Part shown: one piece after another, positions 25,676-39,400 of the stretch
Numbering within the stretch: position 1 is the first letter of the stretch
Layout of the letters: each line of letters begins with the position of its first letter
Source of the DNA: Nephromyces sp. MM_2019
Taxonomy: Eukaryota; Apicomplexa; Aconoidasida; Nephromycida
DNA: 64,000 bases
Direction of reading: 5' to 3'
Assembly (NCBI GenBank): GCA_015657535.1
Contig: JADHZB010002101.1
Coordinates: 52,440 to 116,439 of the forward strand
Program-made: the position numbers and the translations under genes
Notes under the pieces: model-generated
What the model was told of the DNA's origin: nothing
The model's input: only the letters and a program-made list of their open reading frames with translations
Database searches by the model: none

Positions 25676-27924
25676 CTAATGCAAAAAAGTGGGGTGGCAG
25701 GAACCGTTTTTTAAGCTCTTTCCATGAGAGCATTCAAGCTTAGCTTCGATGAGTTCCTCCTTAACACAGTTACTGCCCTCGCCATCATGCGTATACCCCT
25801 TAGGACAAGTAACTTGAGGAGCGCTTGCAACTTGTTTCTCGCAGTACCCTTTCTTCGTTTGGACTGATCCTACGGGACATGCATACGCAAGCTCACTACG
25901 CTGTAGCTGCACACATTGTCCAGTAGTATCCATATCGTAGTTTTTAGGACAAGAGTATAGAAAGGGGGCTTGAGTTGTCGATACACAGTTGCCCGCTGAA
26001 TCCAATTGTCCATAAGAGCATAAAGGTAAAGCCTGTATCTTGTCGTAATGCACACAGTCCTTTCCATTCGATTCCCCAGCAGGGCAATAGTACTCAGCCT
26101 TCACAGTCCTTATCTAAATTTTATCGTATGGGAAACACAAGCGTAAAGTTTATTCAACTAGAATCAATAAGATGCTTACAAACGCGGCCACAGTGTTTAT
26201 ACAAACATTGATCATGGCACCTTGGCTATGGTACAACGTAATGAGGATTACGTCTATCCATAGAAATATAAGGCTCACTAAAAGGGTTGAGTGGGGTATT
26301 ACCTGCTTGCAGTTTCCTGCTTGGTCTTCGCTATATCCCTTCGGGCACCGCAGAGATAGTGGCATACTTTCTTCTTTTATGCATTTTCCGTTGAATAGAG
26401 TGTAGTCATGGTCACATTCCTGATCTATTGGCTGCCTGTGAACCATCTGGCAATGGTCTTTACGCAGCTCCGAGCCTGGTGGACAGGCTAACTCTGGTTT
26501 AAAATGATTAGTTTTGACGCATTTTCCTGCGTCAAGAGTGTATCCCTTCTCTGAGCACTCTATAATTGGCATTTCTTCATGTACCTTTACGCATTGCGTG
26601 CCCTCCATCCTGTACCCTTTATGGCACTCTGGTAAAGGCGCAGCTACACTCTCCGAAAGGCAGCTTGATTTTCTGAATATTCATAATTTAGTTGCATTCG
26701 AAAGTCAAGAGTAACTCGAATTAGTCTAAGGCTACAACCGTATTCATGAAATACTTTCTGTACCCGTCAAAGGTTCCGGTGGTGCATAAGGGTTCTTGCA
26801 GGACCTTCTCATACTTGACACAGCGCTCAGCATACGGTCCTTTTGTCTCAAGTTTATAACCCTTTGTACACTCTATTGCGGGTTTGAAACTTAGTGCCTT
26901 TACGCACTCATTGTTCTCGTAATGGAAATCTCTGGGGCATGCCGGTGTTGAAGGATACGTCCTCCTCAGGACACATTCACCTTTTTTGCTCATTTCATAG
27001 CCCCTCGAACATACTGCAGAAGGAGATGGTTACCACCAAATGATGAGACAACTCTTCCACAATTTCTACGACCAAAAGCTTTCTTTCTTGTAGATGCTAT
27101 GCAATTTATATTTACCGTAATTAGGGGACGATCTCTTGGAGCTTATGCACTCATTTCCACTTTGTGAGTATCCCTTAGGACAGGAGAATTGTGAATCAAA
27201 TGTCGTACGTAGCAAGCAAGTCTTGCCTTGCATGAGATAGCCATCAGGACAGGCCATTTCAGGCACCCTACTCTCAACTTTTACGCACCCTTTACCCTTC
27301 GAGACGAATCCCTGGGGGCACGCTTCCTGACCCTGCAGTACCTCAATGGCCTTACACTCGCCATTAATTAAACTGGACTTCTTTGGGCACACCACCTCGG
27401 CTGATTTTTTTGATGTCTTGACGCAGCCATGACCATCCAGCGTATACGATTTGGGACACGAAAGAACTGGTTGCACACCTGCATCATAAAAAGCTAACTT
27501 AGCGATACTTACAAACGCCGGCTGAAAATGTTTCCGCTAGTTTCCCATCGCACCACACACAAAAATCACTTAATTCACACCTAAAGTAACTACTAGGGGA
27601 TCACGGCACGGCTTTGAAACTTTTCATGTCCAACTTTTAACTCTCAGCGAAATAACTAACAGCTTATAGACTGAGGCAACGGGGCCATATATTCTGGATA
27701 ATGACAAAAAAAATATGGACGCACTACGAACGCATTAGCTATCATTCTACCCTAGATGCTTTCATGTAGCGGTATCCAAAACGTGCCAACAGCCCCCCGA
27801 ACGTTAAGTCTACTGTACTTGAGTATCCAAAATGATATTTGCTGGCATCATGCCCCGCCTCCGCTAGCATCGTCAAGCACCCAACAACCAGGGTAACCAA
27901 TAAGGTAAAGCTTTTCAGCTCCAT
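25676..27924 (-). CDS. Oocyst-wall-type cysteine-repeat protein
   Basis: Five exons (27819-27924, 27116-27478, 26764-27013, 26303-26672, 25676-26113) join in phase to 508 residues. The first encodes a classic signal peptide (MELKSFTLLVTLVVGCL, then TMLAEA) and the protein is otherwise made of short cysteine modules. Each module reads roughly C-P-x-G-Y/F, about 8 residues, G-x-C-V/I-K, then a spacer with a proline before the next cysteine; for example CPKGYTHDGEGSNCVKEE and CPQGFVSKGKGCVKVE. This is the repeat style of apicomplexan oocyst wall proteins (COWP/OWP), which are secreted and cross-linked into the environmental cyst wall. There is no transmembrane segment after the signal peptide. 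The only doubtful join is the first intron: its donor (A/GTACAG) is weak, although the phase fits. Expression at the sexual stage is expected from the family, not seen here. Confidence 0.85.
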
Positions 27925-29980
27925 AATGCCGCTGCTACCCCCTCTATGTTACGCTTTAAGTAAACTCGTTTGCTTAAAGGTTGACAGAACACACAAACGA
28001 AATTCAATTTTTTTTCTCCAAAAAAAAGGCTACTATCGATAAGCCTCGAAAACTCCGTCAGCGACGGATTACAAATTTTCGCGACTGTAAACTAATACCC
28101 CTAATATAACGGGATGACTAAAAGCAGGTGCCCTCGCTTCTCAGTCAATCTAAGTCATTAAATCTTAAGCACAGCTGAGAAAGCATTAAGTATCAGTTTC
28201 AAATAAATAGATTTCTAAAAGGTGCGGTATTCTTTGCAGAAATTTTGAAAGGTTGCAAATTCAGAACGATTAACAATTGTGTAGGCCACCGGATCTACCA
28301 TTTACCGACGAGCAGAGACAGCCCATTCTAACCGCAGCAAATACGTTGCGTCTTCCCTGTTTGTTAGACCAAAATTATTTGTTGCCATGGGAGATTAGCG
28401 CACGGCGCAACTGGATACCATGAGAGCTACGCCACTAGCCTAGCAAATTTTAGACACCAGTGGCGCCAATGCATGACACATGACTAGACATAAAATTACT
28501 GGGTGAACATCATCACTAGGTAGATGGTATCAAGTAAGTTCTCGTTCCACCGCTCCAAAGACATGGTAGTTAACACTAAAACTTTTGCCTTGCCAGCTTT
28601 TAATGTGATTAAGGGCAAAAATCTGGTACGAGTATAATAAAAATTAGCCGCCACTAGGCCTACCGATTAACCAAATTGCCATGGCACCGCCATTACTTCC
28701 ACTATAAACAAAAATTCCCAGCCTGTGCTTAATACGGAATCCACCCTGAATTTTTAGCAACTGAGTAACCAGTAAAGCCATTCCAGCGGCTGGTTAGTAT
28801 GCTCCTCGCGGCTACTCATATATGTGGACAATGTAACGCATTAGACACTATAGCATACAACGGCGAATAATATAGCTTTACCCCGATACATGTTATCAAA
28901 ACTTGAACATTCCCAAGCCCGAAGACAATAGCAGGCAAACAAGCAAAACAAAATAACATTCAAATAATACAAGGGGAACATGAAATGGTGCTCATACTCA
29001 GATCATGGCCTTCGATTCTACGCCCCCCCTCTAGATTTCAGTCAGCGCATCAGTATTTAGTTATTTAAAGTTACCGAAAACATATAAACTACTACCAAAC
29101 TCCCAAACTTATTGAGAATAACTATACAAAAGGAGGTACCCCGTAAAGTAAATCCCTCAAACAATCAAAAGTAACTATCAGTGGACACAAAGCGCCAAAA
29201 TTAACAAGGTGATTTTGTTCTCACTTTAAAAAGGCATAATGTTAATCATGCATGGTCTTATCCGCGACACGTTGATGATGAACATCACAAGACAATAGCG
29301 AGTAAAACATCCCCAAAAAAAATACGGAGAAGCCGTATCCAAGTTAAATACTAGACATAATATCCAACGAGTCTACGAGTGGTGCCATTACCCAGGGAAC
29401 ATCTAAAATAACAACTGTTGATATATACAGTTACACAATTCCAAATGAGTAACGCGTGACAACAGCTTCAAAACGATAATAGCAAACACCAAATTGATAA
29501 AAAACAAAATTTTGCGCACTTAACATGCCATGAGAAGTGGCGTAGCAACATAAAAGACTACTAAAAACTTCATGCAACCAAGCATCATATTCATAGGGTC
29601 AATGTGCTCGCTACTATAGTAGAAACTAAGCAGGATTCGACAGGAAGGAACAGTTAGGCTAACTTTAGTAATTACAGGATATTGATATCCACAAGCTAGC
29701 AAGCGCTAAAATAGACAGATGATTACACAGAACGCCACGCAATACATACCGTATAATGACTTGATAACACGCCATGCAGCCAAGCTGATGCAGTCCTTAC
29801 TAAACGTGCAATATTTGATGAAATAGAAGGAAAAATGCGATCATAAATTCAAAGGATAGTCGTGCCAGACTAGATATTCCACTCTATTTCCAAGAGAAAG
29901 TAATATCAGGTGGGAGATACATGTTTAATTCCACAGCAATTACTGGTACCACAAAAAACGTATTTCGAGGAGCTCTTCAC
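27925..29980. other. Intergenic, no gene seen
   Basis: An AT-rich spacer between the presumed promoter side of the oocyst-wall-like gene and the 3' end of GTP cyclohydrolase I. Only short ORFs without splice-site or motif support are seen. The part just right of 27924 should hold the oocyst gene's promoter, but no recognisable element was found. Confidence 0.5.
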
Positions 29981-32900
29981 TTATTTCGTAAGTACAGTCC
30001 GGAAATTCCTGCCGCAAGAGGACTGGCATAACTGTATAAATTCTGATCTCGCCTCAGTGTTATCCCTATCACAAAAAGACAGCAAAACAAAATTGGAACA
30101 GTAACATATCCACTTATGAAACATACTGAAGTTCTTAGAATCACCCCAAACAGAATGAACCACCTTAAGGAGAAAATTCAACCAACCAAAAAAATATTAC
30201 AGCGGCTGCTTGATAACTTCTTCCCATCACAGTATAAAATAAAACTGCTGCCACTAACAGATACTTTCAACAGCTCAATGTAAAGGATAACGCAGTGTAA
30301 GAAATACAAAAACTAACTTGAATAGCCCACGACAACTTCTAGTGATAGTTTCCGTCCCATTTTTGCACACTCCACGCACCATCATACACATATGGCTGAA
30401 CGGCACATCAAAAATTTATTTAGAGTTACGAGGATACTTACATAAAGATTAGAATTTGTAATGAGTTAAGATATAAGCATCTAAGATATATCCCGAAACT
30501 AGTTTCATAAAAAAAAAATGCGCTTCAAATTCTAGAGATTTCCATGGAAAACACGCGCTAATTAAACATAAAACATCAGATTGGCTAACTTAGGGTGGGT
30601 AACTCATACAACACAGGCTTGATAAAGAAACTGCATTTCAGGATCCTGAATTATCTTATACTAAAAGGTACTTTCTAAACAAGTACCTACCAAACATTTA
30701 CAGCTGTAGAGCTCCTCTCACAAACACGCTGTCATTGCTACTTTAAGGAAAACTAACCTAGCTTCTATAACAACGATAACTCCCGTCGGATTCAGGATGC
30801 TGTGAATTGCTCCCGCAATCTGGTCACAAAGGCGCTCCTGAACCTAAATGAAACAGAAATAAATTCCAAACGTTAGGAATTCATTGACAGCACTTAATAG
30901 TATGTAACAAGATTATCATACTAGATTCCATTAACATAGCATGAAAAAGAAGAAGCCTTAGACTACGGATACTCACATCAATGTTACATAACGTACCAAA
31001 ATATGTATAGTACCGGACAGACACTTTACAATGTATGTTGCAAAGCAAAACCCTTGTACGTCTAATCTCTGTTCTCAATGCAACAAAAATGATAGAATTA
31101 CAGGAAGAACTGTCCTAAGAATTAATTGTACCATTTTTAATACAGGAGAGAATTATGCCAAGACATGAAAAAATTTCTGGCATCAGATTTCTTAAGAATT
31201 ATAAAAAAGTCGTAAAAGGCTAAAACAGAACGCCTGAAATATCTCAGTGAGATAAACTTTTACGGTATACTCCATATAAAAAGTTCAAAAAATTCAACAA
31301 AAACGGAGATCCAAGGCAGAAATAGAAACATTCAGCACATCAGTGAAAACAGCAGACGCAGAATAATTGCATAATCATTCTCTCTGCATAAATTATTCTA
31401 ATCAAGTCTGCAGCAGCACAAAAAACTTTTCGCCGCGTTAAAAGTATATAATGAAAAAATTGTTACGCTACTCAATATGTGAAGCTAATACCCAATAAGA
31501 GGCCACAGAGTTTAAGCAGCTTTGCAGCTCCCAGCTTTAAATGGAAAAATCAACTTCATGCGCCCCATAACAAACATATCTCACCTCAAACAAGAACAAA
31601 TAACAGTAAAGCTTACCTGCAAGCGTCGGGCAAACATATCCACCACCCTTGAAAACTTTGATAAACCTAGCACTTTCCCTTTAGGTATATAACTGTATGT
31701 TTGCACACATGATAGAAAGCATTTATTGCATTTTAAGTTGGCGCGTTCATGCAGCTACTAAACAAACGTCTAAAAATAAGCTAAAATACTCCATTAGAAA
31801 TTCACGGCGGAGTTGAATTATGCAACATCACTCACAGGTTAGAAAGCCAGGCCAAAGAATAAGCCATTACTCCTAAAACAAAAAAATGCATTACAGAATA
31901 CTTCGCTAAAATCAAACCGCTGAGCACAAAACATACCATGATTATCAAATATTCAAATTACCGATGTTAAAGAAAAGGGGATGGAAACTAACCCTACATG
32001 GCATAGCCCAAAGAAAGGAAGCATATGATGCTCACACATAGAAGATATCGGTATATCTTTTATTAGCACCAGGTCATCACTGTCGACGTCAAACACGGCA
32101 TCATTAACAATCTCTGTACACGAAAATATAACTCGAAAGCATATTAATCGCCTCAAAACTTGGTAGATGCGGAAATATATCCTTTGCCGGGACAATCATT
32201 ATAATTATAATACAAAAAAAAACATCGGCAAATAATAAATAAGCCAACATAGCAAAATCTCAACATGGATTTTACAGCAAAAGTATGCCCTGGATTAGGC
32301 TGAAAATATTCCGCTTCTCCGAAATCATTCAGAGCAAGTTTGACAGCAATTAGTTGAATTTTCTTGCGAGGCATCAAATAACAGGGCCAACAGTATATCA
32401 GGCAAAAAAAATTTTTATGCACAAAATGAAACTGGTAGAACTTAAAGAGGTGAAAGCACACAGCGCAAGCACGTAAAAATGAAAAATCCCCATGCGATTC
32501 CAACCATTAATATAGAAAAACCATAAAAAAAAAGTGTACCGAAAATTTCAAGCTGAAAAAATCTTCATACGAATAAAATTCCCAATGCGGAGGCGAAAAA
32601 AAAATCTAAAGGAGAAGCCAATGCTTTTAGCTCATGAAACACCAGCGAGTAATTGTAGCAAACATAATCCTCATGTTGCTCACACTATAAGGCACAACCT
32701 CTAACTTACGCTCAAGAGTCAAGTGATACCCTCCTGTTAAAAATGTCAAAGCATTCGCAACCCTAGACGGAGTCCTGACAAGCCCATCTCGTTCAACATC
32801 TTCACCAAGTAGCTAAGTGACAACATAGAAAATTCAGTTGAACGAATTATTAACAGCTTAGTATTGCACAAAAAAAGATCAATAGCAATTCACGCACAAG

Positions 32901-33407
32901 TGCTGCAGCAAGCAAAGCTAAGATATTTTAGCCTAAAATAATTACTGCTTCGCAGTAAATTTATTTACTACATACAACGTACCACACCCTAGAAAAACCA
33001 CAACTCAGCGATATAAAGCTTCATATTAAAAAAAAGGGTATAAACTAAGGTTAAGAGTACGTTCTCATAATAAAAATTGGTTTTTTCTTCACCATCGCAC
33101 CATCATACAATAAATTTCCAAGTAGTGACACCTGTAAAATACACTTAGTATGATACGAAATTTGCTCTAAGGCATCTCCACCAACTAAGCTCTCTTCAGA
33201 AACAGTCTTCTCCCTATCGAAACAATCATTTTCCGCAATGGATTCTTCGCAATAAGTCTGCTCTAGAATATCCGAACTCGTCTCCGGCGTGAACACCTCA
33301 TTGATGCCATTTTTGGAAGAAATTACGTGTTTTTCATGATGCGCTGAATCTTGATAAGATGTTTTGGAACAGTTCCCACTATTTCGGAAACTTGTAAATT
33401 CTTCCAT
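29981..33407 (-). CDS. GTP cyclohydrolase I
   Basis: The enzyme (EC 3.5.4.16) converts GTP to 7,8-dihydroneopterin triphosphate, the first step of folate or tetrahydrobiopterin synthesis. Seven exons (33132-33407, 32710-32812, 31993-32113, 31617-31692, 30758-30843, 30318-30395, 29981-30065) join in perfect phase to 274 residues. Family motifs occur in order: [19 protein letters not shown], the zinc-site [57 protein letters not shown] and [14 protein letters not shown]. The zinc ligands are present: the Cys and second His of CEHH, and the Cys of HMCM. The catalytic core begins near residue 93. The 92-residue N-terminal exon is acidic and Ser/Glu-rich, longer than the bacterial enzyme's, and shows no clear targeting signal. 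The ATG at 33407 is the first in frame after a possible acceptor; the frame stays open further upstream without another ATG. Confidence 0.95.
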
Positions 33408-36400
33408 AGGTACATGAAAGGGGTACCGTATAGTCGCGCATACAGAACCTGAAATCCCACTGCATTCATAAGCTCTAAATTCCAATGATAATGCACTGAA
33501 GACACTCAGCAGCTAGATGCCTGCATGAGAAAAAACAGTTCATAAACATGTGCATCCACAACATATTAAGCAAAAACGAATTATTCAAAAAAGGGCGCCA
33601 GAAGCCCAGCAAAAACAGCAAACGGCACATTCTGAAATCGACAGGCATGCATAATGAATTGCACGATGACCCTATAGGAGTATTTATAACCATGTACCTT
33701 TGCAAAAACGAAACACAGCTATAAGGTTATGATTTTCTTATGCATACCACTCAAGCTTCCTAATTTCAACAACTTATCCTAGAGAGGAAATTTATACATT
33801 GAGCAAGCAATGAATAACCTTGCTGAAATATCAAGTTGTTCAAAACTTTAGACACACAAAACATATTCAAATATTGACCCCAAAAGTTTGAATATCTTCA
33901 TTAAATAAAAATGAAAATCTGAACTTCGACAGGCTCAGCGAATATAGCGACGTATACTATTCGACCAGGCTTTTCGATTTTTTCGAATAATGCAAGTCAA
34001 GCAGTATAAAGTATTTATATGTTTAATACTGCTAAGCCTAAAACAAAAGCGAGGAAATAATCTTGAAGAATACTGTTATTTCTGAAACTTCCTTGGCGCG
34101 TAACGTATTCCTAATACTCCTAGAAAATATACGTTTCCCGCAAATGAAACGGAAACTTCATCAGTTTGAGCTACTGGTTTTAAACCTGCCACAAACTCTA
34201 AACAAAAGCCAAATGATAACGAAAGAAAGAGGAACAAATTAGAATACAGATAAATATTAGGTTTTCAGCCAAACTATTCTAATAGTTCTACATAAAAGAT
34301 GCATATTGAAAGCGCGAACTGCACATTAGGAAATTTAAATTCACACACTCAATTTGCATGCAAGCATCGTCAAGTGAAGTCAAAGCCCATTTGCATCTTC
34401 ATCACATCATGCGAGTCAGCACTCAATAATTCAAAACTTACAGGAGATATCGTACCTATATCATGAAATTGCTCAGGGAGTACGAGTTCACAACTCATAC
34501 AGCAATCCACAATGTACAGCATTGCCATATCCCCAAGGAAAACAGAACACATTTTGCTTTCAAAAGCTGTGTAAATCATGATGCTAAGTAAAGTAAGGCA
34601 TAGAGCAAATAGAGGCAACTGTGAGGCAACAAGCCTGGCCAAAATAAAATCATTACGCTTTTAACATCAGCTACAACACATAGCGCCACTCCTTATAAGA
34701 GCCTTGGTACTGAATAAACCGCACAAGCTATTCCTTAACAGGCAGCCCATAAGCAACTTAAGATATGACTAGTTTGCTTCAAGAATAACGCAATCTTCCT
34801 TACATGGCTATCCTTGTCATTTCGATCACAGGCAAAAAGGCTCAAAATGTAGCTCCATTCTTCTTTGGCATCTCACTATAAAGCTTTCTATCTTTTCTAC
34901 AAGTACCGCACACAAGATAAGCCCATAAAAAGCTCCAGGGGATACTTACACGACCAAGAGAAATATCAAAATCCTTTACTACGGGTTACTACGCAAACCG
35001 CCTAAAAATCAAAGAAAAATGGTGCACGCTCCCATGGGAAGCTATTCCGCCACAAATATAACCAACGCGCCACCAATCAAAAGTGGTTGAGAAATTGCTG
35101 AATCAAATTTAATGAGCACACTTTACATATACATATATTCCGTTTTTAAATACTACGCTAGCGAAAAATATTTCCTCGTTAAGACACTGAGTTTGATGCA
35201 TCACAACTAGATAGCCTCTGCACCCTCAAGAAAGTCATACAAGTTGGTGTACAGCAGCAATTTATCCCACGAAAGGCCCTACAATTTTCACAGCATCAAA
35301 AAGCTTATTCATGGCTACATGCATACAAAATTAGCCCGAATATAGCCAACAACAAAAATCATCAGCAAGTCATCCACTATAGAATGCAAAAGTGTACATC
35401 ACTCATATCATAAGAAACAGGTCGAAACTAACGCAAACTGAAGCTAGTGTTGCTATTGCCTCAGCGGCGTGCACACGTCATTAAGGAAGCAGTAAAAGGT
35501 AGGCAAAAAGCTGAACCGTTTTACGCAGTTTCGGCGGAAAAAGCGTCAATACCGCGCAATTGTCTGATAGGGCTATTGACTTTCTAGCAACATCTCGTAT
35601 TGGCGTGCCGACTTAGTGCGGTAGTGTACCAAAGACCGCTCGTGGGATTAGAACAAGAGATGACAAACGGTGAAGAGTGCAAAAGCGGTGTACCTCTTGC
35701 CTACCTTGTACCATTAGCACTAATGATACGTGGCAGCTCACTGCTTAGTAAACTCCCGGTGCCGCAGCTGTAACTGTTCGACCCTTTGTAACTGAATTGA
35801 AACGCCACAGTGTAGAACTATACCAGCAGCAGACAAGGCGCAACACCTATTGCAGACTATGAAGTTGCACACGCGAAAGCCATGGGACGAACGTGGCAGT
35901 GGTACGCGGAGATTTGACACAGAATAGCGAGAGTTAGGCATAGCGCCAAAACGCATAAGCCCCCCTCTAGAGGACGCTGAGATGTAAAGTACCCGCGGCG
36001 ATACGGTGAAGGTGTCGGGGGGTGGCCCAACGCAATTGCGGTGTGGAAAGTGGGGTCGCAGCACGAGGCGAACACATTCGCGTTAGCACCGCAAGCTTCC
36101 TGCCGTGCCCAGGCCACAAAAAAATCACGCCGTTGCAGTTTCAATTACTAGTAATACTCACTGATTAGCTGAAACAATCACCTATTCAATTCTGGGGCAT
36201 GGAACCGAAAAGCTTGCATTACAACAAGCCATAAAACCATCAATGCTGCATGAGAAGCGCTTTCATTTGTAATTCAAATATATGGCTTTATACAAGAATA
36301 CACCCATTCTGAAGTATCCCGCTAAGACACGGGCACCCACTCCATGCTGTCATCTACGCGTCTCCAGCGAAGACTGTAGGGAAATTTCTTTGGCCTCATT

Positions 36401-39400
36401 CGTAATGAAGCTACTTCTTCACATGTTTTCATTGCCATCTCATTCCAGCAGTATTTGTTTTGAGATTCTTGAATAAGCTAATGTCTATTATACGGTTTAA
36501 AAATTTGTTCTACAGTTCGATAACAGCTGAAAATATCTGCGTTTCATTTTTTCTGAAGCTCCCCCACGCATGAGCAACGGTTGAGATACTGAATAATGCG
36601 GCTGATGCCACCACAAAGTTCGCACCAGATTATGATGCTATAATAACTCTAAGCTGAAATAGCTGCATGCTAAGAGTATTGATCAAAGTTAATACCAACG
36701 GGTTGACAGTATTAGAAAGTTATTCCGCTGCTTTAGGCCATGAAATTAGTGTGCTATGTGGCACTCGAGGCAATCTGCACTCATTTCTTGTGTTAGTGGA
36801 GTATGCTGCTCTAATGGTTTTCGCTTGTGGAACCTGGAAGGAAATCTGCAGCATGTTAACTAATTCTTAAATGGATACAGATGACGATTGGCTGCCCATT
36901 GCAGCTACGCGTTCGAAAGCGTAGGCTAAAATAAAATTCTTGCAAGCATGTACCTCACGTGGTTTCTTTTCTCTTAAATAACACCAAATTTAATATGTAG
37001 GTTAATGCGTCTTTGCATTTTCGCCATCACATAATTAAGTGGCTTTCTGCTGTGATCAGAAGAATTTAACATACGATGGTTTGGCATTTGTGCTGATCCT
37101 AGGTAATGTTGATGCCAAATGAACAAAGGTAGTACTCTTAATGGAGTTTGAGGATAACATTGATTTAACCAAAAGCAGCGCGCCACGCCATGGTCCTGAA
37201 TTCAGGATTGACTTATGCACATCAAAATTAAACAAAAATAATGACTGAATGCCGAGCACAAGAGAGTCAGCGAGTAGACAAAAGATATAAACCTTCAAAT
37301 ATTAATAAGCATGGTCCGAGAGTTCTAACTACCAATGCATACTTCGGGAAACTATAGCTGATCTTTATTTTAATATCAGGACTTAGCGCATCATGTCAGC
37401 CCCCTAGGTGTCCAATTTATCTCACGGGATCTCGGCCTAGCGTGCCTAAATTAGGTCATTATTGGCGAAGCGCACTTGCAATGCAATAATGTTCCTTTTC
37501 CCACGAGCTGGACATTATATACCGAAGATAGTAGCTCGGCAATTAGTTATAAAAAATATTTTCTCACAGTTATAAAAAAAAAAATCGGTTATCTTTCCTG
37601 GGGTTTAAGTGCTCCTGATACAATATGTTACAGCTCACCACAAGTATTTCGAAAACCCCATGGTATATCTAGAAACTTCTCTGGTCGGTCTAAACGGGTA
37701 GATTTGAAATTAGAAAAAATCGCTGAATTGATACTTTTTCGAGGTTTTTTTACTCTTATGTACGTCTTTGATTTTGCAAAAAAAACATATATGAGGACAA
37801 TGCTGCTTACGAATATCCAACCTGCTATGTGCTTTTTGCGGTAAATAACCACTTTTATAGTTGGTGAATGCCACGTTGGGTATAATTTAACGAAGCAAGA
37901 TGATCGGTAGTATACAACATCATGAATGTCATGGTATAGAACGAGCAACTCGCAGGAGAACCTAAGAGACGAAATGCTTACCTTCATGTGATGTACAAAA
38001 AGGTTTTCTAATTTGACATGGTAACCTGCTTCCTAATTGTTTCTAATATATAAAGAGTGGGCAAGATCATGTTGCCAAGTATCGATATACTTTTTCCGAT
38101 AGGAACGCTTACATTAAAGAATATTGTAAAAATATCTTCGTTCTAAGCGTCGGATGTATTACATATATCAAAATGTCACACCGCACATGATTTCGCGCAT
38201 ACAAGTCTGAAGCACTTATTATTCTCGAGAGCTTTATATTGTGAATAGGCAAACTTAGTACTACTAGTCGATGTGAAATCCTCGTATTCCAGTATGCCAT
38301 TCTGAGAAATGCAACCTCAACTCTAATTCTACGCCTCTAGCTGCTTTTCTTTAACGATTGTGTATAGCAATGTAGCTACCTACTCATTTTTTAAGTTTGC
38401 AGCTGCTATGAAAGCTATGTCTTGAATAACCGTCGCAGAGTCTAAGAATAATTGAAATTTCCACTAAAAAAATAATTTAATCTTTTTTTATTATCAATAC
38501 TCGGGGGATGAATTTTGATGGTGCGAAGTTATGATGCCAAATGTGGATATTCAGGAGTATATTATTTCCGAAAAAAGAAATTTATAAAAGTTCTTCATGG
38601 GAGACTTAAAGTCAATCAGACAGCGTAGAATAGAATTAAAAGCAAGTTGTTGGAGACAATATTCTTAGTCGTGCAGGAGCCAGACCATGGATTAATTATC
38701 TTTGGTAAATACAAGTCACAGCCCCAGAGTTGATATGAAAATATTATTTTCAAAAACTTTGGTGCAATTCCACTCGAGACTAAAATATGGGGTAATCATT
38801 TATTGATGGACCTGCGCAAAAATACTCCTGTCATCCACCCATGGGTAGTGCGATAATTTTTTTAAGAAAAAAGTGGGAAGGAGTGTAATAACCTGATAGA
38901 AAAGTTTGCTTGCCGTGGAATTCGAGAAATGCAATACATCCTTAACTATGGATGATAGCCTGATATACTCGCATGGCCTTGTGGATATATGTAACGTATC
39001 GCAATGTACTTGAAAAAGTGGCTTTGGGAATATAATAAGAGCAGAATCCTTCAATAATTGCATCTAATTTCCCACGTACCTCTGTTGTTTTCCCAGTGTG
39101 ACTAAATGTTGACTATAAGCTAATGTAGTGATTCCGGCCTCGGCCTACCTACACTGCACTGTACGACCAAAAGCACCTACCTCTCGGCATGCTCGTACTC
39201 CAGGGTGAAAGGGAACGACTCTGCGCATACAGGTTGCGAAAGATTCCCCATGTTCACCCCATTCGAAGGCATACATGGTAAGTCTTGGTCGCTTCACTAG
39301 TAGCAGACTGACGCTAATAAAGTATTTGTGCCTAAATACTTCCGTATAATCGACTCCCTAGAAGTGATAACTCATGTCTTGTGGTTTAATCTAGGTTGCC

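Noticed and set aside
37476..37844. 122-codon plus-strand ORF
   Set aside because: AT-driven composition, overlaps a minus-strand exon-like piece, and has no motif.
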